A DNA stretch of 46,680 nt from Advenella mandrilli. Its GTDB lineage: Bacteria > Pseudomonadota > Gammaproteobacteria > Burkholderiales > Burkholderiaceae_B. The stretch covers positions 1 through 46,680 of the forward strand of contig NZ_JAENGP010000019.1 in assembly GCF_016595155.1 (NCBI RefSeq), read 5' to 3'. How positions within the stretch are numbered: the stretch's first letter is position 1; each line of letters begins with the position of its first letter. Of this stretch, positions 1-9,154 are shown in pieces. Below the pieces are notes generated by a model. That model did no database searches. It was given only the letters and a program-made list of their open reading frames with translations, and had not been told where the DNA came from. Position numbers and translations under genes: made by a program.

Positions 1-120
1 TCAGACACGTAACTGGCAACCGATTGGGGAAGTATGGCTCAATCCCGATAAACACCAGGAGATCATTCAACACAAAAAAGTGTTAGAGGCCGCGTGACTT
101 ATGTTCCAACTAGCTTGACA
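1..120 (+). mobile_element. Right end of an IS3-like insertion sequence (partial)
   Basis: This is the tail of an insertion sequence whose left part lies outside the window. It contains the end of a transposase ORF (stop at 95-97) followed by a terminal inverted repeat ending at base 120. Read inward from 120 the end is TGTCAAGCTAGTTGGAACAT. The element end at 46561 reads TGTCAGACTAGTTGGAACCT, a match at 17 of 20 positions. The edge is fixed by that match and by the neighbouring RpiR gene, whose reading frame breaks at exactly this base. The IS3 family is inferred from the transposase ends. Confidence 0.75.
2..97 (+). CDS. IS3-like transposase orfB, C-terminal 31 residues (partial)
   Basis: The frame is open from the window edge to the TGA at 95-97 and encodes QTRNWQPIGEVWLNP, then a short charged tail ending in LEAA. 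The 'TRNW-P-G-V-LNP' ending is typical of orfB (DDE integrase) proteins of IS3-family elements in proteobacteria. The catalytic core is outside the window, so activity cannot be judged. The stop lies 23 bases before the element edge, the usual position for orfB. The family call rests on memory of the C-terminal motif. Confidence 0.6.
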   Translation, partial: QTRNWQPIGEVWLNPDKHQEIIQHKKVLEAA

Positions 121-445
121 GATACCGCAAGCGTTGCATTAGCGCATTGCTGTGGCTTTCGTCGTTGTCCTTGCCTGTCAGTGACTGTTGGTTGGTCGCA
201 GCCAGTTCTGCCATTAAAGCCAGCTTGAAATCACTAAAACCATTAAACCCCAGTTGTCGGCACAAGCGAACCACACTGGCCTGCCCGCTATGGGTAAACC
301 CAGCCAGCTCGGCAACCGTCTGGCGAACCACTTTTTCGGGGTTGCCCAGAATATACTGCCCTACCCGCGAGGCGGCTTCACTTAAACCCGCAATGGAGTT
401 GCTTAAATGGACCAGGGGTGCGCGTTGCTTGTTGATTTCAGGCAT
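110..445 (-). pseudogene. RpiR-family regulator, truncated by IS insertion
   Basis: This encodes the N-terminal half of an RpiR/MurR-type regulator. Residues 1 to about 77 are the HTH_6 DNA-binding domain (a run such as VAELAGFTHSGQASVVRLCR, then LGFNGFSDFKLAL). Family members are about 280 residues and carry a C-terminal SIS sugar-phosphate-binding domain, which is missing here. The last native codon straddles base 121. The final two serine codons and the TAG stop (110-112) come from the inverted repeat of the adjoining IS, so the gene was broken by that insertion. A product, if made, could bind DNA but not sense a sugar phosphate. The original target is unknown. Confidence 0.75.
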
Positions 446-545
446 AAGTGAAAAAAGCCAATAATAGGTAACCGAAGAGCCCTATTATATGGATGAATAA
501 AAGGATCTTACAAACATCAAATGTATATGAATAACAACACGGAAA

Positions 546-585
546 GTATAAATCCACCCAACGCTACAATCAGGTGGATTTATAC
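546..585 (-). terminator. Hairpin downstream of Bug receptor gene
   Basis: A perfect 13-bp inverted repeat, GTATAAATCCACC (546-558) and GGTGGATTTATAC (573-585), flanks a 14-nt loop. It lies 33 bases past the stop of the minus-strand Bug gene. On that strand it is followed only by a short TTTCC, so it is either a terminator or a 3'-end stabilising stem. Confidence 0.55.
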
Positions 586-617
586 GGTAAGCACTATCGT
601 TTACAAATATTCAGTAT

Positions 618-1610
618 TTATAGTTTAGTAAAGTTTGTCTGTTCAGCTGCTGTTTTAAAACGCTCGATCTCCTCAACCTGGAATTTCCGCAGTTCTTCCG
701 GCGCTAATGGCATAATTTCACCCGAGTTATTTGCAACAAATTCCTTTGAAGCGTCTTCACTCATAACTTCTATCAGATTTTCCGAGAGATATTTCTGCGT
801 ACTTTGCGGCGTACCGGCCTTTAGCCAAAGCGAAGTCCAGCTATAGTGCACGGCATTCTTAAAACCTTGTTCTTTTAACGTTGGAACATCTGGCAGTTCG
901 GGGTGACGCGAAGTACCAGTTACGGCAACAGCCCTGACCTGCCCTCCTGCAATAATTTTAGTTGTTCCCGGTGTATCAATGACAGCAACATCAAGCTGTT
1001 TACCAATCACATCGCTGGTTGTCTGTGACAAGCCTTTATAAGGAACAACTTGCCAGTTAAAGCCTGCTTCCTTGACGAAACCAGCCACACCCAACTCATA
1101 ACCAGTGGAATAGGTTCCCATATTCAAAATAGGTTGTTGCTGACCACGATTAACCAAATCTTCTACATTTTTAATCGATGAGTCATTAGGAACAATTACA
1201 ACCGCCATACTGCGGCTCAGTCCAGATAAGGGAATGAACTGCTTTAATGGATTGTAGCGAAGCTCATTATAAGTAGAGACATTCACCGCCATCGGAGAAT
1301 TACTGCCCAGCAATATGGTTAGTCCATCAGCAGGTTTGGCATAAACGGCCAACGCAGCCACTGCTCCGCCGCCACCTGGTTTATTTTCTACAATCACGGG
1401 TTGATTGATTTTTTTGGAAAGCTTATCACCAAAGTATCTGGCATAAACATCAGACCCACTGCCTGGCCCAAAGGGCACAACAATGGTAATGGGCTTGTCA
1501 GGAAATTCTGCTGGACGTGCCGTATTGGCATTTGCCCCTCCCATACATGCAAAAGCAATGGTTGTCAGCGATACGGCCTTCAGGGATTTTTTCAATATCT
1601 GTTCAATCAC
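618..1610 (-). CDS. Bug-family tripartite tricarboxylate transporter substrate-binding protein
   Basis: Periplasmic solute receptor of the Bug (TctC) family, 330 residues, the usual length. Residues 1-29 form a Sec signal peptide (lysines, hydrophobic stretch, ANAN). The mature start, FPDKPITIVVPFGPGSGSD, is the family hallmark, as are the VENKPGGGG loop near residue 78 and the central VPYKG motif. Such receptors bind carboxylates and hand them to TctA/TctB membrane partners; no tctAB genes are present in the window, so this is an orphan receptor. It lies 104 bases downstream of a LysR gene on the same strand, which may control it. Ligand unknown. Confidence 0.9.
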   Translation of the reverse strand: MIEQILKKSLKAVSLTTIAFACMGGANANTARPAEFPDKPITIVVPFGPGSGSDVYARYFGDKLSKKINQPVIVENKPGGGGAVAALAVYAKPADGLTILLGSNSPMAVNVSTYNELRYNPLKQFIPLSGLSRSMAVVIVPNDSSIKNVEDLVNRGQQQPILNMGTYSTGYELGVAGFVKEAGFNWQVVPYKGLSQTTSDVIGKQLDVAVIDTPGTTKIIAGGQVRAVAVTGTSRHPELPDVPTLKEQGFKNAVHYSWTSLWLKAGTPQSTQKYLSENLIEVMSEDASKEFVANNSGEIMPLAPEELRKFQVEEIERFKTAAEQTNFTKL

Positions 1611-1714
1611 ATTTGTCTCCTTTTATAGTCATACTTATGATAGAAACAAATGGCTGTAATGTCCTATTCCAAATGAACTGAACCTATAACTAAATGATAT
1701 TGTCTGTCATCCTT

Positions 1715-2608
1715 TCAAAAACTGTTTTTAACATGTTTTCTTAATATTGATTTGAAATTTTTAATCTCTATACTTGGATTGTCAAACTTGGACTCAATAA
1801 TGCTGATTTTTATGGAAATATCTTCCACCAATGGTTTAACTACCAGATTTGCCCACAGATTGTTACTTACGGAAAACTGATCAACAATGGCAATACCCAG
1901 CCCTTTTGACACCAGTGAACAGGCAAGCTCCGCACGCGGAACATCTATAATTGGCGATAAAGCAACCCCCTGTTTTTCTGCTGCGATGTTTAATATCTGC
2001 CCAAACGGAATCTGTCTGGAATACAGGATCAGTTTCTGATCTTCCAGATCTTTCAATGAAATAGAAGGTTTATCGCAAAAAGGATGAGTAATGGGTACAG
2101 CACATACCATCTTGCCTGTCATCAGGGTTTCCACATTCAGATTTGGGTGCTCTACTGGCAGTACAGATATGGCAATATCCGATTTCCTGCTTAACAACTC
2201 AAGTGGCATATCCTTAATCAGGGTTGTGTGAAAGTGAATTCTGGTATGGGGATACTTTTCAGAAAACAGCTGTAAAACAGATGGAATAATATTCAGACCA
2301 AGACTGGGGCTGCAGCAAATATTAATTTTCCCCGAGGGATTTGCAGACAGGTTTTCCGCAAAAGCGTCTACTTTCAATGCGGCTTCATAAACCAGATTGA
2401 CTTCATCAAACAGATTATGAGCCTCTGGCGTGGGAATAAGTTTCCCCTTGCTCCTGTGGAATAGTTTAAGACGCAGATTGGTTTCTGTATGTGCCAATAA
2501 TTTACTGACCGCGGGTTGAGAAATAAATAACATTCGTGCCGCACCACTAATCGAACCTGTAATCATCACCGCCCGAAAAATCTCCATTTGACGCAGCTTG
2601 AACTTCAT
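1715..2608 (-). CDS. LysR-family transcriptional regulator
   Basis: A 297-residue LysR regulator of normal length. The N-terminal winged HTH spans about residues 4-63 (MEIFRAVMITGSISGAARML, then ISQPAVSKLL), followed by a periplasmic-binding-like effector domain from about residue 93. It is divergent from the dehydrogenase/DUF1185 pair starting at 2736, with a 127-bp shared control region, and precedes the Bug gene on its own strand. It is therefore the likely local activator of one or both. The effector is unknown. Confidence 0.9.
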   Translation of the reverse strand: MKFKLRQMEIFRAVMITGSISGAARMLFISQPAVSKLLAHTETNLRLKLFHRSKGKLIPTPEAHNLFDEVNLVYEAALKVDAFAENLSANPSGKINICCSPSLGLNIIPSVLQLFSEKYPHTRIHFHTTLIKDMPLELLSRKSDIAISVLPVEHPNLNVETLMTGKMVCAVPITHPFCDKPSISLKDLEDQKLILYSRQIPFGQILNIAAEKQGVALSPIIDVPRAELACSLVSKGLGIAIVDQFSVSNNLWANLVVKPLVEDISIKISIIESKFDNPSIEIKNFKSILRKHVKNSF

Positions 2609-2735
2609 GTTTTTCTCTTTTCCTATTAACTCACGGTTATGGCCTGTGATGATATTGATATACAGGGTATAAGCAATTTTCTTATAGACTGGCTATTTTA
2701 AAGCAACTGTACGACAAACAACACAGGAAGGAATA

Positions 2736-3629
2736 ATGAAAATAGGATTTGTTGGACTTGGCACGATGGGACAACCCATGGTTAAAAACCTGTCAAAGCA
2801 ATTTGAAGTACACGCATTTGATAATGCCCAAAAAACCATAGAAGACATCCAGAAAAACAATGAAGCAAACTCATTAACACTTCTGGATTCCATAGAAGAA
2901 CTGAAAGATATTGATGTTCTTATATTGATGCTGCCTAACGGAAGAATTGTACGTGATTGCATTCTGGGGACCCATAGCACCGCTGGCGCACTGAACGGAT
3001 TAAGTAAAGATGCAATTGTTATTGATATGTCCTCAAGCTCTCCACTGGACACCCTCAATCTTGATGAAGAATTAAAAAAAAGTGGTATTACCCTGCTTGA
3101 TGCCCCTGTTTCAGGCAGTGTTCAAAAAGCGATAAATGGAACGTTATCCATCATGGTAGGTGGAGATGCTTCAGCCATAGAAAAAGTAAATCCGATACTC
3201 AAGACAATGGGTTCAGTCATTATCCCCACAGGTAAAACCGGTTCAGCACATGGCATGAAAGCATTGAACAATTATGTCTATGCAGCAGGCCTGTTCGCCG
3301 TGTCCGAAGCCCTGTTAATGGCAAAAAAACTGGAACTGGATCTGGAAAAATTCACCGATATTCTTAATGCCTCAAGTGGCAGGAATGTTGCATCAGAAAC
3401 AAAGATCAAGCAGCATATGCTGAAAAATGGCGATTTCAAAGGTGGATTTGGTTTACACCTGATGGCTAAAGATTTGGGTATTTCATATGGCCTGACAGAG
3501 AAACTTGATTTCACCCCTTCATTATTGAATCTCTGTTTCCATACCTGGCAGGAAGCCACCAAGAATTTTCCGCCTGATGCGGATAATCTGGAAATTTATC
3601 ATCATCTTCAAAATGAATATCAAGCCTGA
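2736..3629 (+). CDS. NAD(P)-dependent 3-hydroxyisobutyrate dehydrogenase-family oxidoreductase
   Basis: Beta-hydroxyacid dehydrogenase of the 3-hydroxyisobutyrate / tartronate-semialdehyde reductase family, 297 residues. The Rossmann motif GLGTMGQPM is at residues 7-15. The substrate-binding motif DAPVSGSVQKAINGTLSIMVGG is near 120-141. KALNNYVYAAG near 175 carries the family's catalytic lysine. These enzymes oxidise or reduce 3-hydroxy acids and their semialdehydes. The gene is followed after 41 bases by the DUF1185 gene, apparently as a two-gene operon divergent from the LysR gene. The exact substrate cannot be read from the sequence. Confidence 0.88.
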   Translation: MKIGFVGLGTMGQPMVKNLSKQFEVHAFDNAQKTIEDIQKNNEANSLTLLDSIEELKDIDVLILMLPNGRIVRDCILGTHSTAGALNGLSKDAIVIDMSSSSPLDTLNLDEELKKSGITLLDAPVSGSVQKAINGTLSIMVGGDASAIEKVNPILKTMGSVIIPTGKTGSAHGMKALNNYVYAAGLFAVSEALLMAKKLELDLEKFTDILNASSGRNVASETKIKQHMLKNGDFKGGFGLHLMAKDLGISYGLTEKLDFTPSLLNLCFHTWQEATKNFPPDADNLEIYHHLQNEYQA

Positions 3630-3670
3630 CTCAATGCTCAGGAAAATTTACAACGACAAGGAATCAGACG

Positions 3671-4246
3671 ATGGCAATAGAAATCAGAAAAACCGTTTTA
3701 ACCATTGAAGACATCTATCACGATGGGGGGCCGCCTGCACAAGAACCTTTAAAATGTGCTGTGGCATTTGCTATCGTAAAAAATCCATTTGCCGGTCGTT
3801 ACGAAGAAAACCTGATCGATTTCATGAAAGCGCTTCGCGATGTCGGTTTTGATTTAGCCACTAGACTGGTAAATACATTAGGCAAAGACAAGGTTGAATC
3901 TTATGGCAAGGCAGCCATTGTTGGCTTGAATGGAGAAGCGGAACATGGTGCAGTATGGCACGAAGCCGGAGGCTGGGCCATGCGTGAAGTACTGGGCAAC
4001 CCCAAAGCCATGGTGCCAGCTTCCCAAGTAACGGCAAGTGCCGGATTCCGGCTGATAATGCCACTTCATTATATCCACGCCTCCTATGTCAGGAGCCATT
4101 TCAACTCGATAGAAGTTGGTGCCGTTGACTCACCAAAACCCGACGAGCTGCTATTTGCTCTGGGCATGGCCACTGGGCCGCGTCTACACTCAAGGCTGGG
4201 GGGGTTATTGATTGAAAACGTGATTGGTGAAGACGGACAACGTTAA
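3671..4246 (+). CDS. DUF1185 (AA_synth, PF06684) family protein
   Basis: A 191-residue protein matching the 'amino acid synthesis' family formerly called DUF1185. Recognisable parts are the N-terminal VLTIEDIYHDGG, the AIVKNPFAGRY segment, the AEHGAVWHEAGGWAMR region and the C-terminal GPRLHSRLGGL. From memory, family members have a chorismate-mutase-like trimeric fold and are thought to act in amino-acid metabolism, but no reaction is firmly assigned. An AAGGAA ribosome site lies about 10 bases before the ATG. It sits behind the hydroxyacid dehydrogenase and near an amidase/ABC-transporter operon, suggesting a shared catabolic role. A strong terminator follows. Confidence 0.8.
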   Translation: MAIEIRKTVLTIEDIYHDGGPPAQEPLKCAVAFAIVKNPFAGRYEENLIDFMKALRDVGFDLATRLVNTLGKDKVESYGKAAIVGLNGEAEHGAVWHEAGGWAMREVLGNPKAMVPASQVTASAGFRLIMPLHYIHASYVRSHFNSIEVGAVDSPKPDELLFALGMATGPRLHSRLGGLLIENVIGEDGQR

Positions 4247-4262
4247 AGATAACTTTAATCAA

Positions 4263-4300
4263 GCAAGCATTCATCAGCAAAAAATGAATGCTTGCCTTTT
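4263..4300 (+). terminator. Rho-independent terminator after the DUF1185 gene
   Basis: A perfect 12-bp inverted repeat, GCAAGCATTCAT (4263-4274) and ATGAATGCTTGC (4284-4295), encloses a 9-nt loop and is followed by CCTTTT. It lies between two convergent genes and may work in both directions. Confidence 0.85.
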
Positions 4301-4324
4301 ACTCACTTAATAGTATTGATTAGT

Positions 4325-5728
4325 TCATTGTTTGTTTGCTATAAGTGATTTTTTCCTGAGCATCTTCTCAATTTCCACGGCAATTTCAAGCAATTTCAAA
4401 TCATTGCCCGGTGCACCCATTAATTGATATCCAATAGGCAAACCTTCTGTCTGCAAAGGAATGGAAACAGCACATAAACCCAGGTAATTGGCTGGCTGCG
4501 TGTTTTGCGTCATTCCAAGTGCCAGCTTAAATGCATTGTCGGGATTGGCAAGCTCAGAAAGCAAGGGCGGGTAATCTGCTGTTGTGGGGCTGACCCACGC
4601 ATCAAATCCAATAAATCTATTCTCCACAGCCATCCTGCTTCTGGTTCTTTTATCTTCCAGCGCCAGAAAATCATAAGTTTTTGCTTCCAAGCCAGACTCA
4701 ATCCGTTTGGCAATGACCGGATCCATGATATTTTTTTGTTCCAGAAAATTATCTTTGCCCAAAACGGATAACAATGCTGCTGGCATGGAAACAGGAAAAT
4801 AATCTGCCCGCTCTGGAGCCTCTGGCACCACGATTGACTCCAGTATACTACCTGCCTCTTGCAGCCACTGGTTAGTCGTTTTGAATGCCTGCTCAATTTC
4901 CGGATTCACATTATCCTGGAAATGGTTTTCAGGGATCCCCAGCCGTAATCTATCTACTCGAATGCCAGAAGATGAAGGCTGGAATTTATAACCAAACAAA
5001 ATAGAAGAAATGGCACGGAAAATCACTAGCGCATCCTGAGCTGATTTAGTAAGCAATCCGATAGAATCCACTCTGGGATCAAGTGGAAATGCACCGTCAA
5101 CTGGCCAGAACCCGAAGGTGGTTTTAAGCCCGAATACGCCGTTAAATGCAGCGGGTACCCGTACCGATCCACCCGAATCAGAACCAATGGCAAATGCACA
5201 CAAACCTGCTGCAGTAGCCACTCCAGAGCCAGAACTTGATCCGCCTGGCAAGCGGTGACTTTCCGGGTCAGCCGGATTCCATGGTGTTCCCCGAGGGGCT
5301 GAATCCCCTGTTATCCCCAAGCAAAATTCAACGGTTTTTGTTTTCCCCAGGAATACACAACCTGCTTTTCGCAAGGCTTGAATAAAAGGCCCTTCTGCAT
5401 CCCCTAGAATATCAGGGAAATTAATATTGGTTCCAACTTTAGGGGGTGGCATCCCCGCTATGGTAAATACATCTTTAATGGCAATCGGGAGGCCCATCAA
5501 TGGACCTAGATCGGTTCCTGATTGCCTCAACAAATCCATGGCACGAGCCGTTGCCAGTGCCTTTTCAGTATCAACGAACTCAAACGCACCTAATTTTTCA
5601 TCCAGTTTTTTTATTCTTTCCAGATAAATTTCCGTTAACTGCACCGACGTTATTTTTCCTGACCTGAAGTCTTTCCCAAACACTTCAATACCACCATCCA
5701 ATAATGGGTCAACGGGTAGAGTTGCCAT
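4325..5728 (-). CDS. Amidase-signature family amidase
   Basis: Cytoplasmic amidase of 467 residues, a normal length. The complete Ser-cisSer-Lys triad is visible: Lys85 in AIKD, cis-Ser164 in PGGSSSGSG and the nucleophile Ser188 in GSDSGGSVRVPAA, with the expected 24-residue distance between the serines. The family hydrolyses carboxamides and related C-N bonds. A GGAGG ribosome site precedes the ATG. The gene is the last of a minus-strand operon behind livKHMGF (52-bp gap to livF), so the amide it cleaves is probably what the transporter imports. The specific substrate is unknown. Confidence 0.9.
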   Translation of the reverse strand: MATLPVDPLLDGGIEVFGKDFRSGKITSVQLTEIYLERIKKLDEKLGAFEFVDTEKALATARAMDLLRQSGTDLGPLMGLPIAIKDVFTIAGMPPPKVGTNINFPDILGDAEGPFIQALRKAGCVFLGKTKTVEFCLGITGDSAPRGTPWNPADPESHRLPGGSSSGSGVATAAGLCAFAIGSDSGGSVRVPAAFNGVFGLKTTFGFWPVDGAFPLDPRVDSIGLLTKSAQDALVIFRAISSILFGYKFQPSSSGIRVDRLRLGIPENHFQDNVNPEIEQAFKTTNQWLQEAGSILESIVVPEAPERADYFPVSMPAALLSVLGKDNFLEQKNIMDPVIAKRIESGLEAKTYDFLALEDKRTRSRMAVENRFIGFDAWVSPTTADYPPLLSELANPDNAFKLALGMTQNTQPANYLGLCAVSIPLQTEGLPIGYQLMGAPGNDLKLLEIAVEIEKMLRKKSLIANKQ

Positions 5729-5780
5729 TGTTACCTCCTTTATGCTTAATATTTTGAATAACGATTGTTTTTAATTAGAT

Positions 5781-6500
5781 CTATAAACCCAAATAAGCTT
5801 TTTTAATCATAGGGTGCCCCTGTAATTGATCTGATGGCCCCTCAAGAACCAGTTTGCCATTTTCCAGCACATACGCTCGATGGCTAAATTGCAAAACCTG
5901 TTTGATATTCTGTTCTACAAGTAAAACCGGAAATCCCAAATCGGCAATTTGACGAATGGCATGCATCACCTGTTTCACATATAACGGCGACAAGCCAAGA
6001 CTGGGCTCATCCAAAATCAGCAAATCAGGCTCGAGCATTAAGGCTCGTCCAATAGCCACCATTTGTTGCTGTCCGCCAGACAAAGAGCCTGCATAAGAAT
6101 TTGCAAATTTTTCCAGATCAGGAAATAAAGAAAAAACTTTATCCAGGTTTTTCTCTCGATTGGCTCGTAATCTGGGTAAATACGCCCCTAATAAAATATT
6201 ATCTTTAACAGAAAGGTTGGGAAACAACTGTCGCCCCATCGGTACATGAGCAAGACCCCGCTCAGCCATTTGGTGCGGTTCCAAACCAGAAATGGACTCT
6301 CCTTTGAACAGAATCTGTCCACGCATGGGTTTAATCATCCCGGAAACAGCCCTCAATATTGTTGACTTTCCGCTTCCATTTCCCCCAACCAGCCCAACCA
6401 GCTCTCCCTTTTTAACCTCTATAGAAGCATTAAATACAACCTGTAATGTTCCATAACCAAGATCAACTGAGTCCACTTTCAATACAACATCATTATTCAT
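5781..6500 (-). CDS. livF: Branched-chain amino acid-type ABC transporter ATP-binding protein LivF
   Basis: ATPase of a HAAT-family (Liv-type) uptake transporter, 239 residues. Walker A GGNGSGKST near residues 39-47, signature LSGGQQQ near 140 and Walker B LLILDEPSLGLSP near 160 are intact, and an H-loop follows in LLVEQN. Its ATG overlaps the TAA of livG by one base (TAATG), so the two are translationally coupled. It pairs with LivG to power import through LivH/LivM. In this module the substrate may be an amide or an amino-acid-like compound rather than leucine. Confidence 0.9.
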   Translation of the reverse strand: MNNDVVLKVDSVDLGYGTLQVVFNASIEVKKGELVGLVGGNGSGKSTILRAVSGMIKPMRGQILFKGESISGLEPHQMAERGLAHVPMGRQLFPNLSVKDNILLGAYLPRLRANREKNLDKVFSLFPDLEKFANSYAGSLSGGQQQMVAIGRALMLEPDLLILDEPSLGLSPLYVKQVMHAIRQIADLGFPVLLVEQNIKQVLQFSHRAYVLENGKLVLEGPSDQLQGHPMIKKAYLGL

Positions 6501-7216
6501 TAGTCAGTCCCCAGATAAGCCTCTATGACGTTTTCATCATTAATCACGTCGATTGCCAAACCCTCTGCAATTTTATTACCGCTTGCCAGCACAATGACAT
6601 GATCAGCCAATTGAATAATGGCTTCCATAATATGCTCAACCATGACAATGGAAATCCCTGTTGCCGTCAACTCCCTTAACAAGGCAATCATTTCCTTTAA
6701 TGCCGGCGGATTTAATCCAGCCATAATTTCATCAAGAAACAAAATCTCAGGCTCAAGCGCCAGCGCTTTTGCCAATTCAAGACGCCTTAATCTGGCTAGA
6801 TTAAGGTCAGATGACAATTGATGTGCCCTATCCAGCAAACCAACTTTTTCCAAAGCCGATAACGCAATTTTTTCTGCATCTTTCCTTTTATTGTTTTTCA
6901 AAAAAGCAGCGACTAATACATTTTCCAACACAGTTAAATCTTCATAAGGACGCTCTGTTTGAAATGTCCGGCCCATGCCATATCTTGTGCGAATATAAGG
7001 AGGCAGTTTTGTAACATCTTTATCGAGAAAAAATACTTTCCCAGAAATAACCGGAGCAAAACCCGTAATAGCATTGAACAACGTTGACTTGCCAGCTCCA
7101 TTTGGCCCGATCAGACCAAGAATTTTTCCTTTTTCAAGTGACAGGGACACATTATTGACAGCAACCAGACCACCAAATTTTACGGTTATGTTCTCTGCAT
7201 TAAGTACGACTGGCAT
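6500..7216 (-). CDS. livG: Branched-chain amino acid-type ABC transporter ATP-binding protein LivG
   Basis: Second ATPase of the transporter, 238 residues from the ATG at 7216. That start is preferred over an in-frame one 33 bases upstream because AGGAGG lies 5 bases before it; it overlaps the end of livM by 17 bases. Walker [10 protein letters not shown] is intact. The ABC signature is degenerate ([15 protein letters not shown], where LivG proteins usually read LxYGxxRRLE), and Walker B is [12 protein letters not shown] with Ile in place of Pro. Some aromatic-acid-type HAAT ATPases show a similar drift, so the protein is probably functional. Confidence 0.88.
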   Translation of the reverse strand: MPVVLNAENITVKFGGLVAVNNVSLSLEKGKILGLIGPNGAGKSTLFNAITGFAPVISGKVFFLDKDVTKLPPYIRTRYGMGRTFQTERPYEDLTVLENVLVAAFLKNNKRKDAEKIALSALEKVGLLDRAHQLSSDLNLARLRRLELAKALALEPEILFLDEIMAGLNPPALKEMIALLRELTATGISIVMVEHIMEAIIQLADHVIVLASGNKIAEGLAIDVINDENVIEAYLGTD

Positions 7217-8147
7217 ATTTCCTCCTGATAACTCTTTGCACATATTCACCTACAATACCTCTGGGCATCATCAGGATAACAACGAGAATCAATGCTCCAT
7301 AAAGTAACAAATTGGCCTGTGCGAATGTTGTCCGGAATATTTCACCTGAGACAACCAAAAGGAATGCGCCAACTGCCGGCCCCCATATTGTTCCCCGCCC
7401 ACCAATAATCACGGTCAGTGCAATCTGGATTGAAAGCAATAAGTTAAAAATAATATGTGGCTCAATAAACGACAGGTAAATGCCGTATATTCCACCTCCC
7501 AATGCAGTCAATACACCGGAAAGCACAAACGCTTTTAATTTAACAACGGTTGGATTTATGCCTGCAGCCATCGCTGCTTCTTCGTTATCCCGGACTGCCC
7601 TTAACTGAAAACCAAATTTTCTGCCAGAGACAAAAATCGTAATTGCTATTGTTAGGGCAGCATAAAACAACGCCATATAGTATTGGGACACCTTATCAAA
7701 CAGATCCAAACCAAAAGGCTCTGGTAAAGTATCAATAAACACCCCAGTTGCACCACCTGTTAACCAACCTTCGTTAATCGCAACCAGCCTTAAAATTTCT
7801 GCTACGGCAATAGTTGAAAGGGAAAAGTAAGGCCCACTCAAACTAAAAGTAATCCTTCCCCAAATAAAGGCAAGAATTGCTGCAAACAACATCCCAAGCA
7901 TAATTGACCACCATGGAGCCAATTGAAACTCAGAAGCACCCAGTGCTACAAAATAAGCACCTAATCCAACAAAGCTGGCATGTCCCAAACTTAATTGACC
8001 TGCCCATCCGCCCAACAAGTTCCAGGAACTGGCCCAGCCGGTAAAAAGCAAAACTGAAATACCAACCGTTATATAAGAAGAGGAGATCACCGGAAAAAGC
8101 CCGGCAATCAATAAAACGCCAATTAAAAAAATGAAATGTTTCTTCAT
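7200..8147 (-). CDS. livM: ABC transporter permease LivM
   Basis: Inner-membrane permease of 315 residues with about eight to ten hydrophobic segments. The LivM hallmarks are present: [16 protein letters not shown] near residue 50, the [23 protein letters not shown] region and [17 protein letters not shown] near 205-221. Its start overlaps the stop of livH by 4 bases (ATGA) and it runs 17 bases into livG. It forms the channel with LivH. Confidence 0.9.
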   Translation of the reverse strand: MKKHFIFLIGVLLIAGLFPVISSSYITVGISVLLFTGWASSWNLLGGWAGQLSLGHASFVGLGAYFVALGASEFQLAPWWSIMLGMLFAAILAFIWGRITFSLSGPYFSLSTIAVAEILRLVAINEGWLTGGATGVFIDTLPEPFGLDLFDKVSQYYMALFYAALTIAITIFVSGRKFGFQLRAVRDNEEAAMAAGINPTVVKLKAFVLSGVLTALGGGIYGIYLSFIEPHIIFNLLLSIQIALTVIIGGRGTIWGPAVGAFLLVVSGEIFRTTFAQANLLLYGALILVVILMMPRGIVGEYVQRVIRRKYASRT

Positions 8148-9028
8148 ACCCGTTTCACCGTTTTACCAAAAAGACCTTCCGGTTTGACTAAAAGCACAAT
8201 CAGAAAGACAACGAGCCCATAAGCATCCCGATAAGCGGAGTCCATATATGAAGCACCCATAATTTCTACAATACCCAAAATAAGACCGCCCGCAATCGCG
8301 GCACCAATATTGCCAAGTCCTCCCAGTACAGTAACCACAAAAGCTTTAAGTGTAAATAAAGCACCCGTTGTAACTGGTGAAGCAAAAAGCAAAGGAATTA
8401 AAGCGACACCTGCAGTAACTGCCAAGGCCATACCAAGACCAAAAACAATTGCCTGTATTTTTTTAGTGTTTATGCCAACTAGCTCTGCACCCAAACGGTT
8501 CTCTGAAGTTGCACGGATTGCTCTGCCAATCTCCGTTTTATTCAGTAAAAAATATAAAGCGGCAATAACAAAACATGTTGCAATCCCTGCAAGCAGAAGA
8601 ACAATTGAAATTCTTACCTCACCCAATGAAAAAGTGCTGGAAGCATAAGAAACATTGACGGACTTAGGCTCACCACCAAAAATCAATAGCAACAGATTCG
8701 CAATAACCAGTGAAACCCCAAGTGTTGCCAGCATCATGGTTTCAGGTTGGGCATCAATTACTTTGGCCAGAATAAACTTCTGGATAAAGGCACCAACAAT
8801 AAACCCCAGTGGTATGGCAAAAATCAAGGTCAGGTATGGATCAATACCAAAAATACTATTTAAAACAACTGCAAAATACATCCCCAGCACAACAAAATCA
8901 CCATGTGCAAAATTAATCGTTCTCATTACGCCAAAAACCAGTGTCAAACCGACACCAATCAGCGCATAAACAGCACCGATTAAAAGACCGTTGGATAAAT
9001 TCTGCAAAAAAGAAATTAAATCAAACAT
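8144..9028 (-). CDS. livH: ABC transporter permease LivH
   Basis: Inner-membrane permease of 294 residues. The start FLQNLSNGLLIGAVYALIGVGLTLVFGVMRTINFAHGDFVVLGMY is the classic LivH opening (GxxYALxALGLTLxxGxxxxxNFAHG). Near residue 215 the run TLKAFVVTVLGGLGNIGAAIAGGL is the family's EAA-like loop. It lies behind livK after a 126-bp gap that holds a hairpin, and is coupled to livM by a 4-base overlap. Confidence 0.9.
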   Translation of the reverse strand: MFDLISFLQNLSNGLLIGAVYALIGVGLTLVFGVMRTINFAHGDFVVLGMYFAVVLNSIFGIDPYLTLIFAIPLGFIVGAFIQKFILAKVIDAQPETMMLATLGVSLVIANLLLLIFGGEPKSVNVSYASSTFSLGEVRISIVLLLAGIATCFVIAALYFLLNKTEIGRAIRATSENRLGAELVGINTKKIQAIVFGLGMALAVTAGVALIPLLFASPVTTGALFTLKAFVVTVLGGLGNIGAAIAGGLILGIVEIMGASYMDSAYRDAYGLVVFLIVLLVKPEGLFGKTVKRV

Positions 9029-9088
9029 AAGCAGACCACAACCTTAAAAACTCATTTTCAATACGATTCAACAGTCAATACTCATCCA

Positions 9089-9116
9089 CCTGCATGCCAA
9101 AGAATTGGCGTGCAGG
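9089..9116 (-). repeat. Intercistronic hairpin between livK and livH
   Basis: CCTGCATGCCAA (9089-9100) and TTGGCGTGCAGG (9105-9116) pair over 12 bp with one G-U wobble and a 4-nt AGAA loop. On the minus strand no U-run follows, so a complete terminator is unlikely. A stem here could protect livK mRNA and raise the receptor-to-permease ratio, as intercistronic stems do in other ABC operons (inference). Confidence 0.5.
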
Positions 9117-9154
9117 ATGGTTTTAACTTCTGAAACAGGAAATATTACTGAGGA

